From NCBI RefSeq assembly GCF_000566685.1, contig NZ_AZQN01000002.1:496001-560000 (forward strand): DNA of 64,000 nucleotides, written 5' to 3'. The position numbers were made by a program, and so were the translations under genes. Below, one piece after another: positions 19,048-29,226 of the stretch. Under the pieces are notes generated by a model. That model saw only the letters and a list, made by a program, of their open reading frames with translations, searched no databases and was not told the origin of the DNA. Every line of letters starts with the position of its first letter. Within the stretch, counting starts at the first letter, position 1. This stretch comes from Dyadobacter tibetensis Y620-1. Its GTDB lineage: Bacteria > Bacteroidota > Bacteroidia > Cytophagales > Spirosomataceae.

Positions 19048-19130
19048 TATTTTTTTTAAAAAAAATATAAAAAAACAGTATAAAGCCTGTCCATCCCTGC
19101 TACTGGGTATGTATCGACCAAATAGCATTG

Positions 19131-20195
19131 ATGAAGGATTATAATTCGTACCAACTTCAGGATTACCTGGTGGACCCCGATTTTCAGCATTGGGTTCTTG
19201 TGAATGGATTTTCGGATCCCACTTCTGAATGGTACCGCCGACTTGAACTAAACCATACACAAGCGCAAATTGCCAAGGAAGCGCAGGAATTAATTATAGC
19301 CAGCAGAATATGCGAGCGGCCTATTTCTTCAGAATATACCCAATCCATTATTCGAAATACCCTTGAAACCATTCGATCACAGGAAAATCAAGCGCCGGAA
19401 CGTTCTCGTAACTGGCTTTTGCCATTTTCAGTAGCAGCCAGCGTGGCAGTCCTTATTATCGGGACCTGGTTTATCTATTTTTCAGACCAAAATTTACAGT
19501 CCGATCAATTCACTACCATCAAAAATACAGAAACGACAGGTGCGTACCAACCCATAGCATTATCTGATGGAAGTACCGTATTGCTTTATCCTGGAAGTAC
19601 CTTGCGGTTCCCCACAGAATTTAATGGGACTCAACGAGAAGTATTTTTAGAGGGTAAGGCGTTTTTTGAGATTGCGAAAAATGCGCGCAGACCATTTCTG
19701 GTACATAGCCAGGAAATGGTAACCCGGGTACTGGGCACCAGCTTTCTAGTAGATGCTTTTGAGGATCGTGACAACTTTGAGGTGGTAGTGAAAAGTGGTA
19801 AAGTTTCAATTAGTACCAAAGCAGCTTATGAGAAGATGGCCTCGGAAGTTGCCCTGGAGCCCAATCAGCGACTGGTATTGCAGCGCAAAGAGCAAATGAT
19901 GGTGCGTTCTGTGATTGCAACCCCGCAAATTGACAAAATCAGCCCCAATAATATTCAGCCCCTGATCTTTACCGACACGACCATAGATAATATTCTGACT
20001 ACACTGAGTGGAAGGTATAATGTTCAATTTTCGGTCGAAGGTTCCAGCCTGGCCGACTGTTCGCTGACCACCACCTTCGGAGATGAACCCTTATTCGAAA
20101 AGCTTAAAATCATTTGCCAAGCAATAGGACCTTCCACACATTATAAAATTGAAGGAAACAAAATAATTATCAGCACCAAAGGATGTAATAACTAA
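19131..20195 (+). CDS. FecR-family anti-sigma factor
   Basis: An inner-membrane anti-sigma factor. The N-terminal ~90 residues are cytoplasmic, one transmembrane helix follows (PFSVAASVAVLIIGTWFIYF), then the periplasmic FecR domain with LSDGSTVLLYPGSTLRFP and VLGTSFLVDAF. A C-terminal DUF4974-like part (IDNILTTLSGRYNVQFSVEG) ends the protein. The ATG at 19131 is used; a TTG one codon earlier is also in frame but unlikely. It should hold the sigma factor at 18442-19047 until the STN domain of the downstream SusC signals. Confidence 0.93.
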   Translation: MKDYNSYQLQDYLVDPDFQHWVLVNGFSDPTSEWYRRLELNHTQAQIAKEAQELIIASRICERPISSEYTQSIIRNTLETIRSQENQAPERSRNWLLPFSVAASVAVLIIGTWFIYFSDQNLQSDQFTTIKNTETTGAYQPIALSDGSTVLLYPGSTLRFPTEFNGTQREVFLEGKAFFEIAKNARRPFLVHSQEMVTRVLGTSFLVDAFEDRDNFEVVVKSGKVSISTKAAYEKMASEVALEPNQRLVLQRKEQMMVRSVIATPQIDKISPNNIQPLIFTDTTIDNILTTLSGRYNVQFSVEGSSLADCSLTTTFGDEPLFEKLKIICQAIGPSTHYKIEGNKIIISTKGCNN

Positions 20196-20236
20196 ACCAT
20201 AGCCTATGTCAAAACACCTCTTACCTTACTAAAAAA

Positions 20237-20263
20237 GTCAGCCATGTTCGCACCATGACTGAC
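20237..20263 (+). other. Imperfect hairpin between fecR and susC
   Basis: A 10-bp stem with one mismatch (20237-20246 with 20254-20263) and a 7-nt loop. No T-run follows, so a terminator is unlikely; it could limit read-through or stabilise the susC mRNA. Weak evidence. Confidence 0.3.
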
Positions 20264-20356
20264 CTACTGCTCCCCCTTCCTTAATGAAAAGCAAACACCA
20301 TTATTGGTGTGAAGGGGATGTTTTTGCCTTTTACAATCACAAAAACGATTAAAAGT

Positions 20357-23300
20357 ATGAAAAAAAAACTATTCGACGCTCATTCTTGGAGCCTGATCAT
20401 GAAAATTTCCAGCATACAGATAATGATGGCTCTCGTGCTGACTACGGCTTCCTGGGCCAGCTCTTCGGCTCAGGAGATGCTCAATCAACGGGTCAATTTG
20501 ATTATTAAGGATGCCAGCCTGAGAACTATCCTATCAGAAATAAGCCAAAATACCGGTGTCCGTATAACCTATAACTCCAAGATTGTCACGCCAAATCTTC
20601 GAGGGTCTCTACAAGCCAAAAATAAGCCTCTGTCCCGCGTTTTAGATGAACTTTTATCGCCCGAAAGTATCACGTATATGATCATAGACGATCAGATCAT
20701 ATTGCGAAAAAAAGAAAATAATGTTGGAGCTCAAGAGGATAAACATACAGAAAACATATTACATACTCAACCAGGTCCCGAGGTTAGGAAGCTGGAAGGT
20801 ACGGTGAAAGACGAGGAAGGGATAGGACTGCCAGGGGTCAATGTGATAGTAAAGGGAACACAACAGGGTACCACTACGGACCAGAATGGCGCATTTCAAA
20901 TCGAATTGACCGATGCGCCTTCCGTATTGGTATTTTCCTTTGTAGGATATACCTCGCAGGAGCTATCCATCACGAATCAAAATCGTTTGGACATCGTCAT
21001 GAAGATCGATGATAAGGCACTTGAAGAGCTGGTAGTGGTTGGATACGGGAGTGTTCAGAAAAAGGACCTGACCGGATCGGTTTCTTCCGTGCAGGGAGAG
21101 GTAATAGCCAACCGGAAAACAACGCAGATTTCGCAGGCATTGCAAGGTACCATGCCTGGGGTGATGGTAACCAGAAGCAGTAATGCACCAGGTTCTACGG
21201 CCTCCATAAGAATACGCGGTATCACCACGATTTCCGGTGAAGGGGCTAACCCACTCATCATTTTAGATGGAGTTCCCGTAGATGATATCAACTCCATTAA
21301 TCCTAATGATGTTGAAAGTATCTCGGTCCTAAAGGATGCCGCGTCCGCTTCTATCTACGGCTCTAGAGCCGCTGCAGGGGTAATCGTTGTTACAACCAAG
21401 AGGGCTAAATCGGGCCAGTTGAATCTAGACTATTCATTCGAATATGGATCGGAACGGCCCACCAACCTAGCCAAGTATGTTGGGGCGCAGCGATTTATGC
21501 AGTTGACTAACGAATTGCGATGGAATGACAATGGGAATAATACTAATGAGTATCCTACCTATTCTAAGGATATGATTGAAAATTATAACCAGTTGAACCA
21601 AGAGAATCCGGATCTATATCCTAATACGAACTGGCAGGATTTAATATTAAAAAAGTCGGCTCCTCGGACCAGCCATATCCTAAGTATTGCTGCGGCAGGG
21701 AAAATGTTAAGGTCCAGAGTATCTATGGCCTATGACAATACCGATGGATTATTCGATGGTCGCAAGTATGAGAGAATAACCGCACGTATGAATAATGATA
21801 TCACCATCTCTAAATATTTATCGGCCAGTGTAGACTTAAACTTCAAAAGAACCCAGTCGGAACAGACCAACATAGATCCATTCTACATGATGAATCTGCT
21901 GCCTCCAATATATGCTGCAAAATGGTCGGATGGGCGAATTGCGGCAGGGAAGGATGGGGCAAATGTTTACGGCGCCATGCAGGCAGGAACGAATACTGGA
22001 TGGTACAACCAAATTGGTGGTAAAGTAGGACTCGATTTCAGCCCGGTGGAGGGGCTAAAGTTATCTGCTGTAGTTTCTCCGTTTCTTAATTTTGACAAAT
22101 CGAAACGATTTGTTAAAAAAGTACCGTATACCTCCTTCGACAACCCGGGGGTAACGGCCGGATATATAGAAGGTGCAACTGAAACGAGTTTGTATGAAAG
22201 CAGAAATGATAATTATCGTTACACGACTCAATTTTTAGCCAATTATAATAAACAATGGGGTGACCATAGCTTTAGTGCTCTAGGAGGTTATGAATTCTTC
22301 AAAGCTTTCAATGAATATTTAGGAGCTTCCAGAAGGCAATATAATTTGTCAAACTATCCTTATTTAAATCTAGGCCCCTTGGATCAGCGGGACAATAGTG
22401 GCACCGCATCAGAAAATGCCTATCGCTCCTTTTTTGGAAGGGTGACCTATGGTTTCAAAAATAAATATTTGCTTCAAGCCAATCTTCGGTATGACGGTTC
22501 CTCAAGGTTTGCCTCCGGCTATCGTTGGGGAGCCTTCCCATCCATCTCTGCAGGGTGGGTACTCTCAGAAGAGAATTTTTTAAAGAACAAGGCCAATGCC
22601 ATCAGCTTCTTGAAACTAAGAGCCTCTTGGGGGACACTTGGAAATGAACGAATTGGAAGTAATTATCCTTACCAAGCGATACTAAGTTTTGAAAATAGTT
22701 CCTTATTTTATCAAGGAAATACTGTTACCGCGGCACAATCGGCGGCTCAATTTCAATATGCCATCCGAGATATTTCCTGGGAGACTACTTCTTCATACGA
22801 TTTGGGAGTTGATGCCAACTTTTTTAATGATCGACTTCAGATCACTGCTGACTACTACAAAAAAACCACTCGTGACATGCTCCTGGAACTGGAGATACCC
22901 GATTATATTGGGTTCGACAATCCCGATCAAAATACAGGTAAGATGTTTACCACAGGATGGGAAATGCAGGCGGGCTGGAACGACCGAATTGGTAATTTAG
23001 GATATAGAGCATCATTTAACCTATCCGACTTCGTATCTAAAATGGGAGATTTGGGCGGAACAGAGTTTCTTGGCGATCAGATAAAAAAGCAAAACAGCGA
23101 ATTTAACGAGTGGTATGGATACCAGTCCATAGGTTTGTTTCAAACCGCCGATGAAGTTACCAATTCGGCAGTTACCAATAGCAATGTTCGGGCCGGAGAT
23201 ATTCGGTACAAAGATATTAGTGGACCAGAAGGTGTTCCAGATGGCAAAATATCTCCAGAATATGACCGGGTATTATTAGGAGGCTCTCTTCCCCGTTACA

Positions 23301-23776
23301 TGTTCGGACCCAGCTTCGGTCTTAATTTTAAGAATTTCGACCTGTCCTTCACTTTCCAAGGTGTTGGTCATCAGAATTCCCGAATTACCTCCTCCATGAT
23401 CAGACCGCTACTGGCTAATTTTGGCAATTTTCCCGCCCTTTTGGACGGCTCGAGTTGGAGTAATTATAATACCCCAGAACAAAATCTCCAGGCTATCTAT
23501 CCCCGTTATACCAATGTATCGGCCGGTAATAATTATGCTATGTCCGACTTCTGGATGTTTAATGGAGGATACATACGCTTAAAAAATGTGAGTTTAGGTT
23601 ACCAAATCCCTTCCACGATTACCGAAAAACTACATATCCAGGGCATTCGGTTGTATGGAACCTTTAGCGATGTTTTTGCCCTTCACCGATTCCCAAAAGG
23701 ATGGGATCCTGAAATGAACGGATTCAATTATCCTATCACAACGGCGATGGTTTTCGGAATCTCAGTTAAATTCTAA
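20357..23776 (+). CDS. susC: SusC/RagA TonB-dependent transporter with STN domain
   Basis: Outer-membrane TonB-dependent transporter of ~1139 residues. After the signal peptide (ending near ASWASSSAQ) come an STN domain (VNLIIKDASLRTILSEISQN onward), a carboxypeptidase-regulatory-like beta-sandwich (GVNVIVKGTQQGTTTDQNG), a plug starting at LEELVVVGYGSVQKKDLTGS, and the 22-strand barrel ending in the aromatic C-terminus AMVFGISVKF. The STN domain allows contact with FecR, so this SusC is also the signal receptor. The start at 20357 (MKKKLFD) gives a clean signal peptide; in-frame GTG 20309 and ATG 20318 are less likely. SusD follows after 11 nt. The ligand is unknown. Confidence 0.95.
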   Translation: MKKKLFDAHSWSLIMKISSIQIMMALVLTTASWASSSAQEMLNQRVNLIIKDASLRTILSEISQNTGVRITYNSKIVTPNLRGSLQAKNKPLSRVLDELLSPESITYMIIDDQIILRKKENNVGAQEDKHTENILHTQPGPEVRKLEGTVKDEEGIGLPGVNVIVKGTQQGTTTDQNGAFQIELTDAPSVLVFSFVGYTSQELSITNQNRLDIVMKIDDKALEELVVVGYGSVQKKDLTGSVSSVQGEVIANRKTTQISQALQGTMPGVMVTRSSNAPGSTASIRIRGITTISGEGANPLIILDGVPVDDINSINPNDVESISVLKDAASASIYGSRAAAGVIVVTTKRAKSGQLNLDYSFEYGSERPTNLAKYVGAQRFMQLTNELRWNDNGNNTNEYPTYSKDMIENYNQLNQENPDLYPNTNWQDLILKKSAPRTSHILSIAAAGKMLRSRVSMAYDNTDGLFDGRKYERITARMNNDITISKYLSASVDLNFKRTQSEQTNIDPFYMMNLLPPIYAAKWSDGRIAAGKDGANVYGAMQAGTNTGWYNQIGGKVGLDFSPVEGLKLSAVVSPFLNFDKSKRFVKKVPYTSFDNPGVTAGYIEGATETSLYESRNDNYRYTTQFLANYNKQWGDHSFSALGGYEFFKAFNEYLGASRRQYNLSNYPYLNLGPLDQRDNSGTASENAYRSFFGRVTYGFKNKYLLQANLRYDGSSRFASGYRWGAFPSISAGWVLSEENFLKNKANAISFLKLRASWGTLGNERIGSNYPYQAILSFENSSLFYQGNTVTAAQSAAQFQYAIRDISWETTSSYDLGVDANFFNDRLQITADYYKKTTRDMLLELEIPDYIGFDNPDQNTGKMFTTGWEMQAGWNDRIGNLGYRASFNLSDFVSKMGDLGGTEFLGDQIKKQNSEFNEWYGYQSIGLFQTADEVTNSAVTNSNVRAGDIRYKDISGPEGVPDGKISPEYDRVLLGGSLPRYMFGPSFGLNFKNFDLSFTFQGVGHQNSRITSSMIRPLLANFGNFPALLDGSSWSNYNTPEQNLQAIYPRYTNVSAGNNYAMSDFWMFNGGYIRLKNVSLGYQIPSTITEKLHIQGIRLYGTFSDVFALHRFPKGWDPEMNGFNYPITTAMVFGISVKF

Positions 23777-23787
23777 ATCGACTTTCA

Positions 23788-25476
23788 ATGAAAAAGCCTA
23801 TAATTTCAATACTAGCCATGGTCTTAAGCCTAGTAGCTTGTGACACTCTGGATCTCAACCCACTTTCTGATGGTTCCAGCGAGACTTGGAATTCCAATGC
23901 CGAAGAACTCGAGATGTCCTTAAACGGACTTTATAAGGAGGCATTTTGGATGATGGATCAGGACGACTGGACAGATGACTGGCTCTATAGGGAGGCCACA
24001 ACCGATATTACCGGGGCTACTATTAATGGCCAGACTGGTTTCGTCAGAACCTGGTGGAGTAATACTTATAAAGCCATTGCCAGGGCCAATATCATTATAC
24101 AGGGGGTGGATAGAGCCAAAGAACAGCTTTCTGCCCAAGAACTCAATCGCTATCTTGCCGAGGCACGATTCGTGCGCGCGAGCCAATATGCCCGTCTTAT
24201 TTCACATTTCGGAAATGTCGTATATCTGGAAAAACCAGTAGATATAGAAGAGGCCCTCAATACTCCTCAGACAGATAAGGCATCCATCCTTCAGAAGATA
24301 TATGAAGACTATGATTTTGCAGCACAAAATCTGAAGGGCACGTATGGTTCTGGAGAATTAAAGAGAGCTTCGGCAGGAGCTGCCTATGCCATGAAAGCTC
24401 GTATTGCCCTACAAATGGGCGACTGGGCCGTAGCAAAAGACGCTGCTAAAGCATGTATGGATCTGAATGTTTATCAGCTGCATAGCGACTTCGGTAACTT
24501 ATTTCTTTCAAGAACTAAGAATTCTAAGGAAACCATATTTGGTTTGCCAAGATCCATCGTACTGAACGTTACCCAGGGTGATTGTCAAAATTATGTTACC
24601 CGTAATGCTGGAGGCTGGGGAGCAAAAAATCCATCATGGGACCTGTTTGCATCCTTTCTATGCGTAGATGGAAAACCCATAGATGAGTCACCCCTATTTG
24701 ATCCGCATGAACCCTTTGCTAACCGCGATCCTCGGTGTAATGCCACGATAGTACCCTTTCAAAGCGGTCACCTGGGTTTTATTTATCAGCCGCATCCCGA
24801 TTCCCTGCAGGTAAAAAGATTATCCGACAATACCTACGTGCAAAATAAGGACAATCGGGTGGTGGCACAATATGCCTCTTATAATGGACTCGTTTGGAAA
24901 AAAGGTGTAGATGCAGATTGGTTACAAAATTCATGGCGGGTAGAGCCAGACTTAATCATTATTCGCTATGCCGACGTTTTACTGATGTATGCAGAAGCAA
25001 AAATTGAGCTAGATCAAATTGATGCATCCGTTCTACAGGCCATGAATGCCGTTCGGGCCAGAGCCTACCAAGTGGCCCCTACGGAAACCAGCAAATATCC
25101 TGCACTTACCTTAGCAGATGCCCCAAGTCTTCGAAAACTGGTACGCATGGAGCGTAGGATGGAGTTTGCCAACGAGGGCATTCGATATATGGATCTTATT
25201 CGTTGGAAATTAGCAGAAAAGACTCTAAATAAACCGAATTATGGTTTGCTTGACCCCGCCGAACTCAAGTCAAAAATAGTAGCCAAAGGACTCTGGTTTT
25301 TTCCCAGAACCCCATCAATCGATGCGGATGGCATAGCCGATTTCAGTTCTATGTACGATAAAGGATTAATAAAACAACTGACCATACGGAAATTCGACAA
25401 AGACCGACAATACCTTTGGCCAATTCCTACCAACGAGATCCTAACGAGTGGACTAGTACAGAACCCTAATTATTAA
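23788..25476 (+). CDS. susD: SusD/RagB substrate-binding lipoprotein
   Basis: A 562-residue surface lipoprotein that caps the SusC barrel and binds the substrate. The lipobox is LSLVAC (Cys19). Helical TPR-like segments typical of SusD follow (LNRYLAEARFVRASQYARLI, AAYAMKARIALQMGDWAVAK) with the C-terminal signature region IIRYADVLLMYAEAKIEL, VRMERRMEFANEGIRYMDL and RKFDKDRQYLWPIPTNEI. Length is typical. It is translated from the same transcript as susC and followed by a hairpin that may reduce transcription of the genes behind it. Confidence 0.95.
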   Translation: MKKPIISILAMVLSLVACDTLDLNPLSDGSSETWNSNAEELEMSLNGLYKEAFWMMDQDDWTDDWLYREATTDITGATINGQTGFVRTWWSNTYKAIARANIIIQGVDRAKEQLSAQELNRYLAEARFVRASQYARLISHFGNVVYLEKPVDIEEALNTPQTDKASILQKIYEDYDFAAQNLKGTYGSGELKRASAGAAYAMKARIALQMGDWAVAKDAAKACMDLNVYQLHSDFGNLFLSRTKNSKETIFGLPRSIVLNVTQGDCQNYVTRNAGGWGAKNPSWDLFASFLCVDGKPIDESPLFDPHEPFANRDPRCNATIVPFQSGHLGFIYQPHPDSLQVKRLSDNTYVQNKDNRVVAQYASYNGLVWKKGVDADWLQNSWRVEPDLIIIRYADVLLMYAEAKIELDQIDASVLQAMNAVRARAYQVAPTETSKYPALTLADAPSLRKLVRMERRMEFANEGIRYMDLIRWKLAEKTLNKPNYGLLDPAELKSKIVAKGLWFFPRTPSIDADGIADFSSMYDKGLIKQLTIRKFDKDRQYLWPIPTNEILTSGLVQNPNY

Positions 25477-25487
25477 GATCAATTTTT

Positions 25488-25518
25488 AATAGGGGATATA
25501 CCTCTCCCCTATTCCTTT
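25488..25518 (+). terminator. Hairpin/attenuator after susD
   Basis: A 9-bp stem (25488-25496 with 25505-25513) with an 8-nt loop, followed by CCTTTTTC. It resembles a leaky intrinsic terminator between susD and the next gene, which is only 23 nt further on. Confidence 0.65.
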
Positions 25519-25535
25519 TTCAAAATTAATTTTCG

Positions 25536-27995
25536 ATGAACAAATCATTAAGCCTATTACTAATCATACTGGGTAATATCTGTATAGCCCAAAACTTTCC
25601 CGGAAAGAATCAATACCCCTATTTAAGCGGCATTTACCCACACCTTGCCTATTATAATAACGAGGGAGAATGTGGCACTGGAGCCGTGGTCCCCTGGGCC
25701 AATAAATTATGGGTTATTACTTATGGACCTCATAAACCTATGGGTTCTTCCGACAGGCTTTACGAAATTGACAATCAGCTCAATATGGTAGTACGCCCCG
25801 AAAGTATTGGCGGAACCCCGGCAAACAGAATGATACATCGGGAAAGTCAGCAGTTGTTCATTGGTCCTTACGCCATTGACCAAAACGCCTCGGTCAGAAC
25901 CATTCCATACAGCAGAATGCCTGGCCGCCATACCGGAAATGCACGCCATTTGAGCGACCCAGCCAATAAAATTTATTATGGAACCATGGAAGAGGGATTT
26001 TATGAGGTAAATGTTCATGATTTATCTGTTAAGACCCTGTATACCGATGGTAATTTCTTAAAAAAGGACACTGAAGGCCATTCAGGTCCGCTCCTTCCCG
26101 GAGCCCATGGCAAGGGTCTCTATTCAGGACAAGGCGTAATGGTATTCTCGAATAACGGCGAATCGGGTCAAAAGGCGCTCAAGCATTTTGACATAGAAGC
26201 GGGTGTGTTGGCGGAATGGAATGGACAGGACTGGAAGGTGGTCCGTAGAAATCAGTTTGTAGAAGTCACTGGCCCGGGAGGAATTGAGGGGAATAAAAAC
26301 CCTGACACCGACCCTATCTGGGCTACCGGCTGGGACCACAAGTCCGTGTTATTAGGTGCCCGTTATCATAATTCATGGAGCTTTTATAGGTTACCCAAAG
26401 CCAGCCATACCTATGATGGAGCCCATGGCTGGAATACGGAATGGCCCAGGATTAGGGACGTGGGCACCATAGACAAACCCGATTATCTGATGACCATGCA
26501 TGGCCTATTTTGGGATTTTCCTTCTCATTTCAACCCCGAACAATCGGCAGGCATCCGTCCAAAATCCGCCTATCTGAAGGTGATCGGAGATTTTACGCGC
26601 TGGCATAATGGACTCGTCTTTGGTTGTGATGACAGCGCAGAGAAAGAATTTTTAAATAAAAGAAAAGCCAAAGGATCTATAGAAGGGCCAGGACAGTCTA
26701 ATTCTAACCTCTGGTTTACCGACTTTGAAAAGCCAAACCACCTTGGGCCTAATACGGCCCAAGGTGCACTGTGGATTTCCGAGGAAGTCTTGGCCTACAG
26801 ACCTTCCGATCCCTTCCTTTTTTCAGGTTGGACCTACAAAACGGCTTGGATAAAAAATGAAGGCAGCAATTCCCTCACCCTTCAATTAGAAGTGGACAAA
26901 AAAGGTGATAATAAATGGTCGAAACTTAGCCAGGTTCAACTTAAGCCAGGGGAGTCTGTTATGAAGTCCTTCACAAAAGGGGATCAAGGCGAATGGATAC
27001 GGGCTACCCCCCTCTCAGATGGAGTTCTGACCTTTACCTTCAACTACTCCGATCGCTCCCGTTTTACCTCCTCCACTGACCCCATTTTCCAAGGCCTGGC
27101 AACAACCCAATCTCAGGAGTTTACTGGTGGATTACTATTTGGTTTAGGTAAAAATAGTAGAAAACTTGGCGTTTTGGCGCATCAATTCAGTAGTAGAGGA
27201 CTTGAGGAAAGCGGTTATTATGAATTGGACAGTGCACTGAATCTGACTCCCGTTCAGAATCAGAAAATGGCGCAGCTAATCAGGGAGCAATTTAGAATTC
27301 CCGAAGATGCCATAAAGGTTGAAGAATCATCTGTGCTCATTATAGACGATTTAGGTCGTCGCTGGAGATTGCCTCTAGGTTCTTCCGCATTTGACCAAAG
27401 AACACGTGACGCCCAGCTGAGAGTCTGCCGGGAAGTAGCCACAGAACGCGACCTTCTTAATGCTCATGGCACCTTTTATGAACTCCCCGCAGAGAATGCC
27501 GACGGATATGCAAAAATAAGACCCGTCGCTTCTCATGGTCTGTCTATTCATGATTATGCGTCCTATAGGGGTCTGCTGGTAATGACTGGAGTTGAAGGAA
27601 AAACCAAAAATAACAAACATATTATCAGTTCCGAAGATGGCAAGGCTCAGGTATGGGCCGGAACCATCGATGATTTGTGGAAACTTGGTAAACCTACGGG
27701 ACGTGGAGGACCGTGGAAAAACACTTCCGTTCAGGCCAATGTCCCTTCTGATCCCTATTTAATTGGATTTTATGATCAGAAGAAACTCCAACTTTCGCAC
27801 CAAGGGAAAAAAGCAATTGAATTTCAAATTGAAGTAAATCCCATAGGTCATGGCCCCTGGATGGAATATAAGACCGTAATCATTCAACCCGGAAAATCTT
27901 TTGAATTGGAGTTCCCCTCCGACTTTGAAGCGCGGTGGATCCGTTTCACGGCAAAGGATGCCTGTGTGGCAACTGCCTGGTTAACTTATCAGTAA
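25536..27995 (+). CDS. Secreted propeller-like protein with duplicated C-terminal-type modules
   Basis: An 819-residue exported protein (signal peptide ending near NICIAQ) that I cannot place in a named family. Residues ~20-390 show repeats of short strands with recurrent aromatic/Gly turns (VPWANKLWVITYGPHKP, KIYYGTMEEGFYEVN, GLYSGQGVMVFSNNG), suggesting a beta-propeller. Two similar beta-sandwich modules follow, one at residues ~425-510 (SDPFLFSGWTY... GESVMKSF... GEWIRAT) and one at the C-terminus (SDPYLIGFYDQ... GKSFELEF... ARWIRFT). No catalytic motif is recognisable. Its place right behind SusCD and ahead of the flavoprotein genes suggests substrate binding or processing at the cell surface. 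Confidence 0.75.
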   Translation: MNKSLSLLLIILGNICIAQNFPGKNQYPYLSGIYPHLAYYNNEGECGTGAVVPWANKLWVITYGPHKPMGSSDRLYEIDNQLNMVVRPESIGGTPANRMIHRESQQLFIGPYAIDQNASVRTIPYSRMPGRHTGNARHLSDPANKIYYGTMEEGFYEVNVHDLSVKTLYTDGNFLKKDTEGHSGPLLPGAHGKGLYSGQGVMVFSNNGESGQKALKHFDIEAGVLAEWNGQDWKVVRRNQFVEVTGPGGIEGNKNPDTDPIWATGWDHKSVLLGARYHNSWSFYRLPKASHTYDGAHGWNTEWPRIRDVGTIDKPDYLMTMHGLFWDFPSHFNPEQSAGIRPKSAYLKVIGDFTRWHNGLVFGCDDSAEKEFLNKRKAKGSIEGPGQSNSNLWFTDFEKPNHLGPNTAQGALWISEEVLAYRPSDPFLFSGWTYKTAWIKNEGSNSLTLQLEVDKKGDNKWSKLSQVQLKPGESVMKSFTKGDQGEWIRATPLSDGVLTFTFNYSDRSRFTSSTDPIFQGLATTQSQEFTGGLLFGLGKNSRKLGVLAHQFSSRGLEESGYYELDSALNLTPVQNQKMAQLIREQFRIPEDAIKVEESSVLIIDDLGRRWRLPLGSSAFDQRTRDAQLRVCREVATERDLLNAHGTFYELPAENADGYAKIRPVASHGLSIHDYASYRGLLVMTGVEGKTKNNKHIISSEDGKAQVWAGTIDDLWKLGKPTGRGGPWKNTSVQANVPSDPYLIGFYDQKKLQLSHQGKKAIEFQIEVNPIGHGPWMEYKTVIIQPGKSFELEFPSDFEARWIRFTAKDACVATAWLTYQ

Positions 27996-28001
27996 TAGAT
28001 C

Positions 28002-29165
28002 ATGATTTACTTGAGCTCCTTTTTCTTAAAACACTTAAGGCCATTTAGGGTCGGCTTGATCCTTGTTTCGGTTTTGATGGCCAGTGCAACTTCCATGGCC
28101 CAAGGATCCATGCCTGCTATTAAGTCAGAAGTCAGTTCGACCATCCGCGAGTTTCGTATTACCGAAAATGACACCTTGACTTATACCCTAAAACTGGCCT
28201 TGGACAAGACAGGAGTACCCCAGTATTTCTTCAGAAACATTTTCACACCGGTTTGCTATACAAACGAATGCAAACCGGTGCATGTAAACTTCTACTGGGA
28301 TTTGTTGGGAAATTTTCAACGATACGAAATGCCCGAAGGAAAAATCTTAACCAAAGTGGATCATGATGAGTTTCAAAAGGAAGACTATCAAAAACTGCAG
28401 GAAATTCTGAGTCGAGAAAATTCTATTTTCAGAGACCTTGAGATGAAGGACCTAATCACTGAAGGCACCGACGACCTGTCTGACTCCGTAGATACAAAGT
28501 CTGGAGCAACATTGAAAACGATTAAAAATGAAGTGATTGATGGAGCCGTTTACACCTGTTTTACACTCTGGAAAATCGCCTATGGGCCTGTTACAAAAGA
28601 AATTAAAAATATTATTTCTGAATATGAAAACAAGGACTTATATCTCGACTTCCTCAGAAGTAATAACCATCATTATCAGTATTATGCACTGGACAGAGTT
28701 CTTGATATTAATGGGTCGGTACCCCATGATTATATACAAGCGGTCAAGGGGGTCATGTCTGGAAAGAATATTTTCACGGCCAAATATGCCTTGGAAAAAG
28801 TTGGGGCATCCTTTCTGGAAAAAATAGAAACCCAGGAATGGTTACAGAAGTTATATGGAGCTTCTCCTTTCAGTACTCAGATGGTCATTCTTAAGAAACT
28901 ATCCGATCTCAATATCAATGAAGCTTCCTTATCAGGCTGGATAACCTGGCTGCCTGATGGCAACGAGGCTCAACGAAAGCAACTATCTGAACTCATTAAA
29001 AAGCAAAAATTATCAGCCATCGCTCAAAGACAGTTAGCCAGGTATCTGACCAATGAAGACAGGGCTCTGGCAGAACTAAGTTATGATATCCTAACACATA
29101 ACAAGGAGTATCAGACTAAGGTAGGCCGAGAGATCGAAGCATATCAGAAGAAAACACAAAATTAA
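28002..29165 (+). CDS. Exported flavinylated redox protein, copy 1 (predicted ApbE substrate)
   Basis: A 387-residue exported protein with a signal peptide ending near residue 34 (SMAQG). The key feature is D-T-K-S-G-A-T at residues 164-170 (Thr170). It fits the pattern Dxx(S/T)(G/S)AT that ApbE uses to attach FMN to threonine, and it is followed by a helix with GAVYTCFTLW as at the end of FMN-binding domains of the RnfG/NqrC type. An N-terminal beta-rich part holds Cys85 and Cys90 (a CX4C pair) and FYWDLLGNF. The last ~180 residues are HEAT-like helical repeats. It is a paralogue of the protein at 32129-33103. It starts 6 nt after the propeller gene. The role as extracytoplasmic electron carrier is inferred from the motif and the nearby apbE. 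Confidence 0.72.
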   Translation: MIYLSSFFLKHLRPFRVGLILVSVLMASATSMAQGSMPAIKSEVSSTIREFRITENDTLTYTLKLALDKTGVPQYFFRNIFTPVCYTNECKPVHVNFYWDLLGNFQRYEMPEGKILTKVDHDEFQKEDYQKLQEILSRENSIFRDLEMKDLITEGTDDLSDSVDTKSGATLKTIKNEVIDGAVYTCFTLWKIAYGPVTKEIKNIISEYENKDLYLDFLRSNNHHYQYYALDRVLDINGSVPHDYIQAVKGVMSGKNIFTAKYALEKVGASFLEKIETQEWLQKLYGASPFSTQMVILKKLSDLNINEASLSGWITWLPDGNEAQRKQLSELIKKQKLSAIAQRQLARYLTNEDRALAELSYDILTHNKEYQTKVGREIEAYQKKTQN

Positions 29166-29226
29166 CTAGCCGCACCCTATTCCTAAACCCAAAATCATCA
29201 TTAGTAATCAAGTAAAACAATTTATC

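Noticed and set aside
28260-28275. CX4C in the flavin carriers as a haem-c site
   Set aside because: Haem c needs CXXCH; these are CYTNEC and CEDSLC without the following His, so a disulfide or other role is more likely.
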